From Kofleriaceae bacterium (GTDB lineage Bacteria > Myxococcota_A > Polyangia > Haliangiales > Haliangiaceae): a DNA stretch of 58,122 nucleotides. The notes beneath the pieces are model-generated. The model saw nothing but the letters and a program-made list of their open reading frames with translations, was not told the origin of the DNA and made no database searches. Location of the stretch: positions 1-58,122 of the forward strand of contig JALHPV010000010.1 of assembly GCA_022842285.1 (NCBI GenBank). Reading direction: 5' to 3'. Every line of letters begins with the position of its first letter. Position 1 is the stretch's first letter. This document shows positions 8,251-20,201 of the stretch, in pieces. The translations under genes and the position numbers were made by a program.

Positions 8251-9521
8251 CAGGGCTCCTCAGCGCCGGTGGCGGCCGCAGCGCGGCTGCGCTTGATGAG
8301 CGCGACGAGCTTGGGCGCCGGCTTGAGCTTGATGGGCTCTCGCTCCCACCCCAGGCTCACCTTCGCGGCGGCCGCTTGCGCGCTCGCCATGATCTCGTTG
8401 GCGCCGGCCAAGTCGAGCGTCCGCTCCTCGACGCCACCATCTGCCTTCACCACTTCGAGCACCAGTGCGCCGTCCGGCACGAGCAGGCAGCGCGAGCGCA
8501 GATCGTACCCACGCTGGCGTTGATGCACGACCGCCGCGACCGCGATGGCGGCCAGTGCCACCCGGGCCGCGGCTTCGCCCGCTGGTCGGTCCGTGAGTGG
8601 CTTGCCGTCCAGCGTCGTCGCGAACCGCAGCCGGCGCAGCGCAGGCAATGACAGCACCACCGTCTGCAGCGCGTACTCGAACGTCACACCGCCCGAGAAC
8701 GAATCGATGGTCGGCGGGATGTTCGAGTGGTTCACGGCCGACGGCTTGCCCTTGCCCTCGCCGCTCCGGCTGAACAGCACCGGCTTGCCATTCTTCTCCT
8801 TTGCCGCCTCGCTCTCCTCGATCGTCCACTCGTCGTCGTTGTCCTTGTGCCGGTAGACCGCCACGCTGTTTCCGATCGCGAGTGGATCGATCCGGCTGCC
8901 CACCTTGCTGCCGGTCTGCACGCCCACGCCCACGATCTCCGAGGTGAGCGCGCGCTGAAACTTCGTCCCGAGCCCGCCCTTCGGCCCGGTGGAATCCCAC
9001 ACCCCGAAGATGAGCGCCGTCGGGCAGAGCGCGTACACGGCTGTCGCGTTGCGCACACTGGCATCCGTGAATGCCCGTCCCTGCGGGGTGTCTCGGAACA
9101 GCAGCTTGCCGTCCTCCGTCGTCGCGTCGCGCAAGATCGCGTCCGCAATACGATGCGGTGCCTGCAGCGTGGTGACCGAGCCGATGTCGACCAGCTCCTT
9201 GTCGCCCGCGAAATCGACCCCGATGACGGGGAACGTGAGCGTCTGATCCTCCCACGCCGCCAGCAGAGACTCCTCCATGCGATTGGCCTGCGAGGCGACC
9301 GAGTCGAGCAGGACCGTGACCTTGTCCTCGGTACCACCACCCGTGCTCGTCACCCGCCGCGTCTCGGTGGCGTATCGGAGTGCCTTGTCGCCCGTCGCAT
9401 AGGTTGGTGGAAACACCTTGTCTCCCACCCCGCCCGCCGGCTGCAGCCGCTGCCGCACGCGAATTGCGACGCCCTGCTGCGTAACCAGCTCCTTCAGTTC
9501 CTCATAGCTCAGCTTCTTCAT
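8250..9521 (-). CDS. csb1: Csb1, Cas7-type backbone protein of type I-G Cascade (GSU0053 family)
   Basis: A 423-residue protein placed first in the recognised cas operon, as in the GSU0053-GSU0054 arrangement. The segments GVDFAGDKELVDIGSVTTLQ, APHRIADAILRD and ALCPTALIFGVWDSTGPKGG are recognisable as the Csb1 family. It would polymerise along the crRNA spacer as the Cas7 backbone. A good ribosome binding site (ACGGAGA) precedes the ATG. The stop overlaps the csb2 start as TGATG, so both Cascade subunits should be made in a coupled fashion. A short open frame on the same strand overlaps its start by 4 nt. Confidence 0.94.
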   Translation of the reverse strand: MKKLSYEELKELVTQQGVAIRVRQRLQPAGGVGDKVFPPTYATGDKALRYATETRRVTSTGGGTEDKVTVLLDSVASQANRMEESLLAAWEDQTLTFPVIGVDFAGDKELVDIGSVTTLQAPHRIADAILRDATTEDGKLLFRDTPQGRAFTDASVRNATAVYALCPTALIFGVWDSTGPKGGLGTKFQRALTSEIVGVGVQTGSKVGSRIDPLAIGNSVAVYRHKDNDDEWTIEESEAAKEKNGKPVLFSRSGEGKGKPSAVNHSNIPPTIDSFSGGVTFEYALQTVVLSLPALRRLRFATTLDGKPLTDRPAGEAAARVALAAIAVAAVVHQRQRGYDLRSRCLLVPDGALVLEVVKADGGVEERTLDLAGANEIMASAQAAAAKVSLGWEREPIKLKPAPKLVALIKRSRAAAATGAEEP

Positions 9522-9838
9522 GCTTCTCCGTTGCGTTGTTGTAGGTCAAGGCCACGAATCTCTCCGCAGATCGGTAAGTGCACGCAGGCACTGACGGTTT
9601 TCCCGTATGTGGCAACTAGCGCGGATGCATACGCGGCGAGTTGTCTCCAGTAGGTCAGGACTCGCTGGGCCTGTGGCGGCCGGAACTCGCGCCGGAGCAC
9701 CGAGCACCGGCAGTGGTGGCCGATCCATACGTCGCCAACCGTCGCGCTCCGCGCACCTAGAGCGCCTGGCCAACCCCCGCTATCCGGCGACCAATCGAAC
9801 GTGACTCGAAGGCCGTCACGATTGCCAGTTGTCGCCAC
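9518..9838 (-). CDS. Possible small protein or RecB-like nuclease remnant upstream of csb1
   Basis: The frame is open from 9913, just after a TAA at 9916-9914, to its stop at 9518, where the stop overlaps the csb1 ATG as ATGA. The only usual start codon I see is GTG at 9838, giving 106 residues. The C-terminal part (RQLAAYASALVATYGKTV) resembles the QxxxY helix and following strand of PD-(D/E)xK (RecB/Cas4-type) nucleases. An earlier FDWSPD could correspond to the usual DWKxD site with the lysine lost. Most likely it is a decayed nuclease tail, or else a small leader protein coupled to csb1. It has no clear ribosome binding site and its codon bias is weaker than in neighbours. Confidence 0.35.
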   Translation of the reverse strand: MATTGNRDGLRVTFDWSPDSGGWPGALGARSATVGDVWIGHHCRCSVLRREFRPPQAQRVLTYWRQLAAYASALVATYGKTVSACVHLPICGEIRGLDLQQRNGEA

Positions 9839-9951
9839 AGCCCACGAGTCTCGTACACGGGTCTGACGAAAGTAAACGGTCGGCGCGTGAACCGCTGTGC
9901 ACTCCGAAGCGGTTTAGATCGGGAGTGCGACGAAATGCAGCGAACGAGTAC
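9839..9951. other. Spacer between the TPR gene and the cas operon, with a small hairpin
   Basis: A 7-bp inverted repeat (AACCGCT at 9890-9896, AGCGGTT at 9908-9914, 11-nt loop) lies shortly after the stop of the TPR gene on the minus strand. It could end or process that transcript, although no T-run follows on that strand. The promoter of the cas operon should lie here or inside the short frame before csb1. I see no convincing -35/-10 pair. Confidence 0.3.
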
Positions 9952-11901
9952 CTAACGCAGGATGCCGCGCAGGAAGAGCTGGCAGAGGTAGCGGTAGGCC
10001 TCGAGGCGCGGCATGCCGGAGACGTCGAGGATCTCGTCGAGCGTGAGCGTGCCGTCGATGCGCGAGAGGAGGAATGCGGCGCGCGGATTGATGGGCGCCT
10101 TCGCGAGCTCCTGCAGCGGGCGCGCGAGGACGGGCGCGCGATCGAGATCGCCGAGGAAGGCCTGGAAGGTGTTCTGGATGGTCTCGCGGTGCCGCTGGAT
10201 CAGCTTCTGCGCGAGGGCGCTGTTGGGGTCTTCGGAGAGCGCCAGGTCGACGGCCGCGACGGCCTTGTCGAGGTCGTCGGACTTGATCCATTCGAGAGCC
10301 CGGTCGAAGAGCTTGGTGATCCGGCGGCGCGTACGGTCGTCCTTGGACTCATCGAAGGGCTTGCCCTCGTCGAGGTCGTGGAGGATCTGGGCGCTGCGGG
10401 CATCGATGGGATCGAACGGGAGGACGATGTCGGTGCGGGTGCCGCCCTGGGCCGGCTCGACGATGTCGGCTTCCGCTCGCTGTTTGAGGGCGGTCAGGTT
10501 GATCTGGCCGGTGGGCTCGTCCTCGGTGCTCGCGCGCTGCGGCCGGATTCCGAGGTCACGCGTGGGTGCGGAGATGAGGGTCTCGCTGGCCGTGAGCGGC
10601 GCGAGCTTGCTCGTCGGGCGGTCGCGCGTCGCGATCTCGAGGTCCTGGGTGGGCGCCTTCGAGGAGTGCGGCCGGCTCTCGGGCCCGAGCTGCTGCATGA
10701 GGCTGTCGAGGGGGATTTCCTTGCGCGAGCTCGACTTGGTACGCGGAGCTTCGGGCGCCCCGCCGAGAGGAGCCCCGGGGGCCCCGAGCTCGATCGCAGG
10801 GGCCTCGTCGTCGCCGGAGACCTTCGGTGCGTTCGTCGAGCCGGCGGGCACCCGCGAGGGCATCGGCAGGTCACGCGTGATGTGCCGGACGGACGGCGCG
10901 GGGCGTGGCGAGGGGAGCGAGGTCACGAGGTCCATCCCTTCGGCGGTGAGCGGGAGGCCACGCTCGATCGTCGGGCCCTCGGCGTCGTAGGAGAGCGAGA
11001 CGGGTGCGCTCGCGGAGGGCGGCGGGACGGCGACGGACTCGGAGCTGCTCGGAGGGAGCGGCGACGGTGCCGATGGCGGGTGGCCACGCTCGAGGGTGAC
11101 CTCGGGGACATCGTCATCGTCCGTCTCCCCCGGCGTGCGCAGGGTCATCTGCAGCTCGGGCGGTACGACGGAGGGGCGCTTCTTGCGGCGCCCGCCGGCG
11201 TCGGCCGTGTCGACGGGCAGCGTGACGGCCCCGGAGGTCGAGACGGGAACAGAGACGGTCTCGACGACGCCGGTCGCCTTCACGAAGCCCAGCGAGCGCT
11301 CGCGAAGGTTCGTGGCCTGGGTCGAGAACTGGTGGGGCGTCGGCGTCTCGTGCTGGAACCCGCCCGTCGATTCGGGCGCCGCGAACTCGTTGCGGCCGGA
11401 GTCCTCCGCGTCGAGCTCGGCGTCGGGCTCGGGCTTGGCGCGGTACTCGCGCGTGGCGTCCTCGAAGGACACGCCATCGCCGGGCGCCGGGGCCCCGTCG
11501 GGCTCGTCCGCTTCCAGCTCGATGGTCTGCGGCGGCGCGGGCTCGGCGGCGAAGTTGGCGGGCTCCTCGTCGAACATCCAGCCCTCGTCGGCCGGATCCA
11601 TGAAGAGCGGCGGCGAGAAGTCCTTGCCGGGAACGAGCGGGCCATCGAGGATCTCGATCGCGTATTCGTCGTCGTCGCCCGCGATGGCGAACGCAGGAGA
11701 CTCGGCATCGCTGTTCACCTCGGCGGTGAGCAGCTCGTAGTTCAGGCGTACGTAATCGACGTAGCTGTTCGCCTGCGGATTCTCGGGATCGATCGAGAGG
11801 GCTTGCTCCCAGTCGAGGAGCGCGCCATCGAGATCGCCCTGCCCGTACTTGGCGAGGCCCTCGTCGATCAGACGCTCGAGCTCGGTTGCCTCGCGAGCCA
11901 T
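9952..11901 (-). CDS. TPR protein with long disordered middle, co-transcribed with Hsp70
   Basis: The protein has 649 residues. Residues about 6-45 form a TPR unit (ALLDWEQALSIDPENPQA). A long Pro/Ser/Glu-rich, probably disordered stretch follows to about 500, then another TPR-like segment (LDKAVAAVDLALSEDPNSAL). The C-terminal 46 residues, beginning INPRAAFLLSRIDG, form a small helical, possibly winged-helix, domain. The same pattern (F-x3-R-x-DG-x4-V/L-x2-I/V-x4-G-L/M-P) appears near the N-terminus of the J-domain protein on the other side of the Hsp70 gene. It begins the base after the Hsp70 stop codon, so co-translation is likely. It is probably a partner or adaptor of that Hsp70. No signal peptide, so cytoplasmic. 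Confidence 0.85.
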   Translation of the reverse strand: MAREATELERLIDEGLAKYGQGDLDGALLDWEQALSIDPENPQANSYVDYVRLNYELLTAEVNSDAESPAFAIAGDDDEYAIEILDGPLVPGKDFSPPLFMDPADEGWMFDEEPANFAAEPAPPQTIELEADEPDGAPAPGDGVSFEDATREYRAKPEPDAELDAEDSGRNEFAAPESTGGFQHETPTPHQFSTQATNLRERSLGFVKATGVVETVSVPVSTSGAVTLPVDTADAGGRRKKRPSVVPPELQMTLRTPGETDDDDVPEVTLERGHPPSAPSPLPPSSSESVAVPPPSASAPVSLSYDAEGPTIERGLPLTAEGMDLVTSLPSPRPAPSVRHITRDLPMPSRVPAGSTNAPKVSGDDEAPAIELGAPGAPLGGAPEAPRTKSSSRKEIPLDSLMQQLGPESRPHSSKAPTQDLEIATRDRPTSKLAPLTASETLISAPTRDLGIRPQRASTEDEPTGQINLTALKQRAEADIVEPAQGGTRTDIVLPFDPIDARSAQILHDLDEGKPFDESKDDRTRRRITKLFDRALEWIKSDDLDKAVAAVDLALSEDPNSALAQKLIQRHRETIQNTFQAFLGDLDRAPVLARPLQELAKAPINPRAAFLLSRIDGTLTLDEILDVSGMPRLEAYRYLCQLFLRGILR

Positions 11902-13734
<1,833 letters not shown>

Positions 13735-13787
13735 CGGACGGTAGTTTCCCCCCGTTGCCGAGGAATTCGCCAGTGATCAGGAGGACT

Positions 13788-14906
13788 TTATCCACCCTGG
13801 GCGATCAGCCGGCGCACGTCCGCGAGGTCGTTGCGGAGCTCCGCCGCCAGGGTGTCGTTCTCGCTCTTGATGGCCATCGCCATCACGAGAACTTCCTCCG
13901 CGTCCGCGAGCTTCCCGCCGGCCCGGAAGGCACTGGCGAGGATGCGGGCCGCCGACGGGTCGTTGGGGGCGAGGGCGCTGACCTTCTTCGCGTACTCGAG
14001 CGCCGTCTTGGGCTGCTCGGCGGCCAGGGCACAGCTCGCCGCTCTGCGCAGATATCGCACCTGGGGATCCACGCGGACGGCCGCCGCGAAGAGCTGCATC
14101 GCCGCCAGCGCGTCGCCTTTGACCTCGAGGTCGCAGGCCTTGTCGAAGAGCTCGGCCGCATACTCGATGGGCGTCTGCGGCGCCTGCTGCTCCTCGCTCC
14201 GCGCCGCCGGGATGGCCCCGCTCGCCCGCCCCTTGTCGCTGCTGGTCAGGCGCGTATAGGCCCGGGTCGAGGCCTCGAACGTCGCCGCCAGGCGCTCCTT
14301 GAACGTCCCGAGCTGCTTGCCGTAGTAGCGGTCGGGGTGCACGTCCTTCGAAATCTTGAAGTACGCGATCTTCAGCGTCCGAGCGTCGGCGTTGGCCCCG
14401 ACGCCGAGGAGCGCCAGCGGGTCCCGGGCGACGCGCCCCATCGCCAGGATGAGGCGACGCTCCTTGTCGGAGAGGTCGTTGACCTCGGCGAGCGCGGCCA
14501 GCTCGTCGGCGGTTGGATTTGGCAGCGTCAGGTCGTACAGCGACGCGCTCGCGGGGGCGGCGGCGTTCGGTCCGACGGGGCGGGCTGGCGAGGGCCGCAT
14601 CGCCGCGGGCGACACGACGGGCGCGGGTCGGGGCGGCGCGGCGACCTTGATCGGCGGGGGCGAGGCCTCGTTCGGCAACAAGAGGCCGCCGAGGCCGCGT
14701 AGCTTCACGACGGCACTGACGGCTCGCTCGGTCGGCAAGCCCGTCGCGACGATGACATCGCGGACCGAGGTCAGGCCATCCATCCGCGTGAAGACGAAGT
14801 ACTCGTCGGGGCCCAGCGCGGCCTTCAGCGGGTCAAACCCGGGGCTCTGGCGCAGCTTCTGTGCCGTCGACCCGATTCCCGTGATCTCGGCCGGGACCGT
14901 GCTCAC
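13788..14906 (-). CDS. J-domain/TPR co-chaperone
   Basis: The protein has 372 residues from a GTG start 2 nt after the argF stop. Residues 31-77 (DEYFVFTRMDG...GLPTERA...GLGGLL) form a small domain resembling the C-terminus of the TPR protein at 9952-11901. A Pro/Ala linker follows, then a J domain (about 161-222) with the HPD motif at 190-192. Residues about 245-340 hold TPR-like repeats. The J domain would stimulate the ATPase of the Hsp70 encoded 53 bp downstream. The frame runs open upstream through argF to 16277, but that part is a shadow. No signal peptide is present. Confidence 0.88.
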   Translation of the reverse strand: MSTVPAEITGIGSTAQKLRQSPGFDPLKAALGPDEYFVFTRMDGLTSVRDVIVATGLPTERAVSAVVKLRGLGGLLLPNEASPPPIKVAAPPRPAPVVSPAAMRPSPARPVGPNAAAPASASLYDLTLPNPTADELAALAEVNDLSDKERRLILAMGRVARDPLALLGVGANADARTLKIAYFKISKDVHPDRYYGKQLGTFKERLAATFEASTRAYTRLTSSDKGRASGAIPAARSEEQQAPQTPIEYAAELFDKACDLEVKGDALAAMQLFAAAVRVDPQVRYLRRAASCALAAEQPKTALEYAKKVSALAPNDPSAARILASAFRAGGKLADAEEVLVMAMAIKSENDTLAAELRNDLADVRRLIAQGG

Positions 14907-14908
14907 GC

Positions 14909-15825
<917 letters not shown>

Positions 15826-15829
<4 letters not shown>

Positions 15830-17049
15830 TTGCCCACCCCCTCGGAGAGAACCCTTGCGAGGATCGCGATGCCCTCGTCGATCTGTGCGTTGGAGACGAT
15901 GTACGGCGGCGCGAAGCGCACGACCTTGTCACCCGCGATCGAGAGCAGCATGCCGAGCTCGCGGCCGCGCGCCACGACCTGCGCCGGGGCACCACTGACG
16001 GCCACGCCGCGCAGGAGACCGCGCCCCCTCGCCTCCGTGACGTGGCCCGGGAACTGGCGCACCAGGCCCTCCAGCTTCTCGCCGAGGTACGTGCCCGCGC
16101 TCGCCACCTTGGCGAGCAGCCCCTCGCGCTCGATGATGTCGAACACGGCGTTCGCCGCGGCGCACGCGAGCGGATTGCCGCCGAACGTCGACGCGTGGGG
16201 GACCGCCCCGCCCGCCTGGGCCGCGAGCCCGGCCGCCGCCTTCTCGCTGGCCGCGACGGCGCCGATGGGGATGCCACCGCCGAGGCCCTTGGCGAGCGTC
16301 ATGACGTCGGGGGTGACCTGGTCGTGCTCGTGACCGAACCACGTGCCGGTGCGGCCCATGCCCGTCTGCACCTCGTCGAAGATGAGGATGGTCCCGGTGC
16401 GATCGCACAGCTCGCGCAGCCCGGCGAGGTAGCCCGGCGGCGCGACGACGATGCCCCCCTCGGCCTGGATCGGCTCGAGGATCATGGCGCAGATCGTCTT
16501 CGTCTCGATGAGCTTCGCGGCCGCTGCGAGGTCGCCGTAGGTGACGAACTCGATCGGCCCGAAGAGCGGACCAAATCCCTCGCGATACTTCGGCTGCCCG
16601 GTGATCGACACCGTCGCGACCGAGCGGCCATGGAAGCTGCCATGCGTCGAGATGATCGTCGTGCGCTCCGGGGCGTTGTTGACGATCGCCTGGTAGCGGC
16701 GCGCGAGCTTCAGCGCCCCCTCGTTGGCCTCGGCGCCCGAGTTACAGAAGAAGACGCGGTCGGCGAAGCTGCGATCCGTGATCGCCTTCGCGGCGAGGAT
16801 CTGCTGCTCGTTGAAGTAGAGGTTCGAGACGTGGACCAGCGTGCCGAGCTGCTCGGAGACGCGCTGCGTGAAGGTCGGGTGGCAGTGGCCGAGCCCGCAC
16901 ACCGCGATGCCCGCGGTCATGTCGAGGTAGCGCGTGCCCGCCGTGTCCCAGACCTCGCAGCCCGCGCCCCGCTGGAGGACGATGGGCTGCTGGCGGTAGT
17001 TCTTGATGAACGCCTTGTCGGCGGCGGCGAGGAGCTCGGGCTGGTTCAC
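15826..17049 (-). CDS. argD: Acetylornithine aminotransferase
   Basis: A 407-residue class III PLP aminotransferase. NSGAEANEGALKLARR binds the cofactor phosphate, DEVQTGMGRTG carries the PLP-pyridine aspartate, and LAKGLGGGIPIGA holds the Schiff-base lysine. It makes N-acetylornithine from N-acetylglutamate semialdehyde with glutamate, upstream of ArgF, and may also serve in lysine synthesis as succinyldiaminopimelate transaminase. I chose the GTG at 17049, which has AGGGG a few bases before it and leaves 4 nt to the preceding gene. The open frame to 17139 would overlap that gene and adds an unlikely Ser/Arg-rich leader. Confidence 0.94.
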
Positions 17050-17053
17050 GCCC

Positions 17054-18808
17054 CTAGGGATACCATTCGAGACCGACCGTGAATCGGTATTGCGGGTAGT
17101 AGAACGGGAAGCCGACCAGCTCGGGAATCGGGATGGCAATGTCGCCCGGCTTCACGACGAGCTTGAAGTTCGGGCCGAAGGAGAACGCGACACCGAGCGG
17201 ATTCCAGTTCGCGTAGAGCCCGATCGAGCCCTGGTCGGCCTCGACGAGATCGAACATCAGCATCGACGCGCCGAGTCCGAACGTCATCCGGAGCTCCCAG
17301 CTGCCGAACTTGCGCATCTTCCATATGCCCGGGATGTAGACCTGAACGGTGCCGGCCGTGACATCGAGCTCGGAGTACGCGACGTACGGGTTCCATTCGA
17401 CGTCGAGACCGAGCCCGAAGCAGTCGCAGGGATTCCAGCGCAGCCCGACGCTTCCGGCGGCCGCGCCCCGCTGGAACGAAGCGGAGGCGGCGGCGGCGAA
17501 GCCCCACTTCTTGGTGGTGGGATCGGGCAGCGCCTCGATGACCTTGTCCTCGCGCTCGAGGGTGCGCTCCTCGACCTTGTCGGACGTGTTCGCCTGCTCG
17601 GTGCCATCGGCGTTCGGCGCCATGTCGACGGGCGTCAGCACGGGCTTGCCCGTCGCGGGGTCGATCGGCGACGGCTCCGGGGTCGTCGGCGAGCTCTGCG
17701 CCAACGCGGGCGCGGCGAGTCCAAGCAACGCGAACGCGGTCACCAGGCCCGCCCGCTTCCGCTTCGCCTTCCGGCGGCGGCGGCGCAGGAACATCGCGCC
17801 GACCATGAGGCCGGGCACGAGCGACGCCTGCGCGCCCGCCTCGCCGGCGCCACAGCCGCACGCCGTGACCGTCAGCTCAGGCGCGTCGCAGTAGTTGTTC
17901 TCGATGGTGCACCCCGGCGTGATGACGAACGACTCGTCGATGACCGTGGCCGCGCGCGAGAGGCGGCCAGCACGACCACCCGCCGGATCCGCGATCGCCT
18001 CCACGAGGGCGGTGGCGGCCGCGGTCGAGCGGTTCTCGCGGTCCCGCGTCAGATCATCCGCTTTGCTGCAGTCGTCGACCGCCCCGATGTGGGGGTGCCC
18101 ATCGCGGGCCTCGTCGTAGTCGGCGCCGGAGAGATTGCCCTCGATCCAGTTGAGAACGTGGCGAACGTCGTCGGTCGCGCCGTCGCGCAGGATGTGGGTG
18201 TAGCCGTCCTCGAGCGCGTGCAATGCGCGTCCCACGTGGAAGTTCATCCGATTGAGTTGGAGCTTGGTGTTCTGGCGAAACTTGAGGAACACCTCGACCT
18301 CTTCGGTCGCGGCCAGGTCGATGGTGTCGGTGGGGCCGAGCGCCAGCTCGAGCTCGGCGAGGATGAAGGCCTTGCAGCGCATGAGCGCGGCCATGTCGCC
18401 GGCGGGCCCGTCGTCGGGCGCGTGGCGCAGGCAGTGCTCGTCCTGCTTGTCCGGATCGTTGTGAATGGACGCGAGGCGCGGGAGGTCGACCGGGTCGCGA
18501 TTCTCGACATCGTTGAAGCGCACGCCGATGAGGAGCGCGAGGCCCCAGCCGTTCCGCTGCTCGTCGAAGGGGAACGAGAACGGGACGTCGGAAATCGCAC
18601 GGGCCTCGGTCTCGGTCGGGGGCGGCGGCACGGCGTCGTCCGGGAACCCGGCCGATGCCACGGCGCTGGTGGTGATGCGCTCGTGGCAGTTGGTCGTGGC
18701 GAACGACTCGATCTGCCACGCGCGAGCGAGAGACGAACTAACGGTCAGCGCCGCGAGACAGCCCGCGGCAACGAGAGGCAAGCGCATGTATGTGCCAGCC
18801 CTCTGCAC
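17054..18808 (-). CDS. Exported fusion: zinc-phospholipase-C-like domain, MYXO-CTERM-like tail, then outer-membrane beta-barrel-like protein
   Basis: The single open frame has 584 residues and two halves. The first begins with a signal peptide (start at M1 or M8, cleavage near ARAWQ). NFHVGRALHALEDGYTH at about 189-205 resembles the metal-binding helix of zinc-dependent phospholipase C/S1 nuclease proteins. CGCGAGEAG, a hydrophobic stretch and RRRRRKAKRKR follow (317-352), the pattern of a MYXO-CTERM sorting tail. Where such proteins normally stop, this one goes on with a second signal-peptide-like segment (353-371, ending APALAQ), a Pro-rich linker and a beta-rich segment with alternating aromatic strands that ends in W-Y-P. 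An internal start at M340 (17791) or V356 could make the second half separately. It sits between hslU and argD. Confidence 0.7.
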   Translation of the reverse strand: MQRAGTYMRLPLVAAGCLAALTVSSSLARAWQIESFATTNCHERITTSAVASAGFPDDAVPPPPTETEARAISDVPFSFPFDEQRNGWGLALLIGVRFNDVENRDPVDLPRLASIHNDPDKQDEHCLRHAPDDGPAGDMAALMRCKAFILAELELALGPTDTIDLAATEEVEVFLKFRQNTKLQLNRMNFHVGRALHALEDGYTHILRDGATDDVRHVLNWIEGNLSGADYDEARDGHPHIGAVDDCSKADDLTRDRENRSTAAATALVEAIADPAGGRAGRLSRAATVIDESFVITPGCTIENNYCDAPELTVTACGCGAGEAGAQASLVPGLMVGAMFLRRRRRKAKRKRAGLVTAFALLGLAAPALAQSSPTTPEPSPIDPATGKPVLTPVDMAPNADGTEQANTSDKVEERTLEREDKVIEALPDPTTKKWGFAAAASASFQRGAAAGSVGLRWNPCDCFGLGLDVEWNPYVAYSELDVTAGTVQVYIPGIWKMRKFGSWELRMTFGLGASMLMFDLVEADQGSIGLYANWNPLGVAFSFGPNFKLVVKPGDIAIPIPELVGFPFYYPQYRFTVGLEWYP

Positions 18809-18848
18809 GAATGGTTCCTAGTGCGCCTACGCGACGCCTCACGGAGCG

Positions 18849-20201
18849 CTAGAGGATGTAGCGGGTCAAATCCTCGTCGGCGACGAGGCTGCCGAGGCGC
18901 TCGCGCACGTACGCCTGGGTGATCGGAATCGTCTGGGTTCCGATATCGGGGGCGTTGTAGAGCAGATCATCCAGGAGACGTTCGAGCACGGTGTGGAGCC
19001 GGCGCGCACCGATGTCGTGGGTGCGGGTGTTCACGTCCGCCGCGATCTTGGCCAGCTCCGAGATCGCATCCGCGGTCCACTCGATGGTCACCCCATCCGT
19101 CGCGAGCAGGGCGGCGTACTGGCTCGTGAGTGCGTTCTGCGGTTCGGTCAGGATCCGGACGAAGTCATCGGCGGTCAGGGGCGACAGCTCCACCCGGATC
19201 GGGAACCGACCCTGCATCTCGGGGATGAGGTCCGACGGCTTCGAGGTGTGGAAGGCGCCGGCGGCGATGAACAGCACGTGGTCCGTCTTCACCGGGCCGT
19301 ATTTGGTCGTGACGGTCGACCCTTCGACGATCGGCAGGAGGTCGCGCTGCACGCCCTCGCGGGACACATCGGCGCCCATGCGCTCGCGGTTCGTCGCGAT
19401 CTTGTCGATCTCGTCGATGAAGACGATGCCGGCGTTCTCGGCGCGGAACACGGCCTCGCGGGTAGCGGCCTCGTGGTCGATCAACTTGTCGACCTCCTGC
19501 TCCGTCAGCGCGCGCCACGCCTGCGGAACCTTCAGCTTCTGCCGCTTCGTCTTGCGGCCCATCGCACCGAACATGTCCTTCAGGCCCGAGAGGGCGTTCT
19601 CGTCGATGCCGGGCTGGCCGCCGAGCACCGACATGAGCGGGTTCGAGTCATCCGAGAGCTCGACCTCGACCTCACGGTCGTCGAGCCTGCCCTCGCGCAA
19701 CATGGTGCGGAGCTTCTCGCGTGTGGCGTCCGTACCCGACGACTGCTGCTCGTGAGCGCGGTCGGTGAACGAGCGGCCGCCGGCACGTGGCAGCAGGAGA
19801 TCGAGGAGCCGCTCCTCCGCGGACTCCTTGGCGCGCGGCCGCATCTTCTGGGCTTCCTCGTCGCGCACGAGCTTCACGGAGACCTCGACCAGATCGCGCA
19901 CGATCGAATCGACGTCGCGACCGACATAGCCGACCTCGGTGAACTTGCTCGCCTCGACCTTCAGGAACGGGGCCCGAGCGAGGCGGGCGAGGCGCCGCGC
20001 GATCTCCGTCTTTCCCACGCCCGTCGGGCCGATCATGATGATGTTCTTCGGCGAGATCTCGTCGCGCAGATGGCCTTCGACCTGCTGCCGGCGCCACCGA
20101 TTGCGCATCGCCACCGCGACCGCGCGCTTGGCGTCGCGCTGACCCACGATGTACTTGTCGAGCTCCTCGACGATCTTTCCGGGCGTCAATGACGTGCTCA
20201 T
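18849..20201 (-). CDS. hslU: ATP-dependent protease ATPase subunit HslU
   Basis: The 450-residue AAA+ unfoldase feeds substrates into HslV. It starts [21 protein letters not shown]; Walker A GPTGVGKT is at 58-65, Walker B is [10 protein letters not shown], and the C-terminus ends in the usual RYIL. The acidic/charged I-domain (about 130-230) is present. The ATG at 20201 overlaps the hslV stop by 4 nt, so both subunits are made together. Length equals the family standard (about 443 in E. coli). Confidence 0.98.
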   Translation of the reverse strand: MSTSLTPGKIVEELDKYIVGQRDAKRAVAVAMRNRWRRQQVEGHLRDEISPKNIIMIGPTGVGKTEIARRLARLARAPFLKVEASKFTEVGYVGRDVDSIVRDLVEVSVKLVRDEEAQKMRPRAKESAEERLLDLLLPRAGGRSFTDRAHEQQSSGTDATREKLRTMLREGRLDDREVEVELSDDSNPLMSVLGGQPGIDENALSGLKDMFGAMGRKTKRQKLKVPQAWRALTEQEVDKLIDHEAATREAVFRAENAGIVFIDEIDKIATNRERMGADVSREGVQRDLLPIVEGSTVTTKYGPVKTDHVLFIAAGAFHTSKPSDLIPEMQGRFPIRVELSPLTADDFVRILTEPQNALTSQYAALLATDGVTIEWTADAISELAKIAADVNTRTHDIGARRLHTVLERLLDDLLYNAPDIGTQTIPITQAYVRERLGSLVADEDLTRYIL

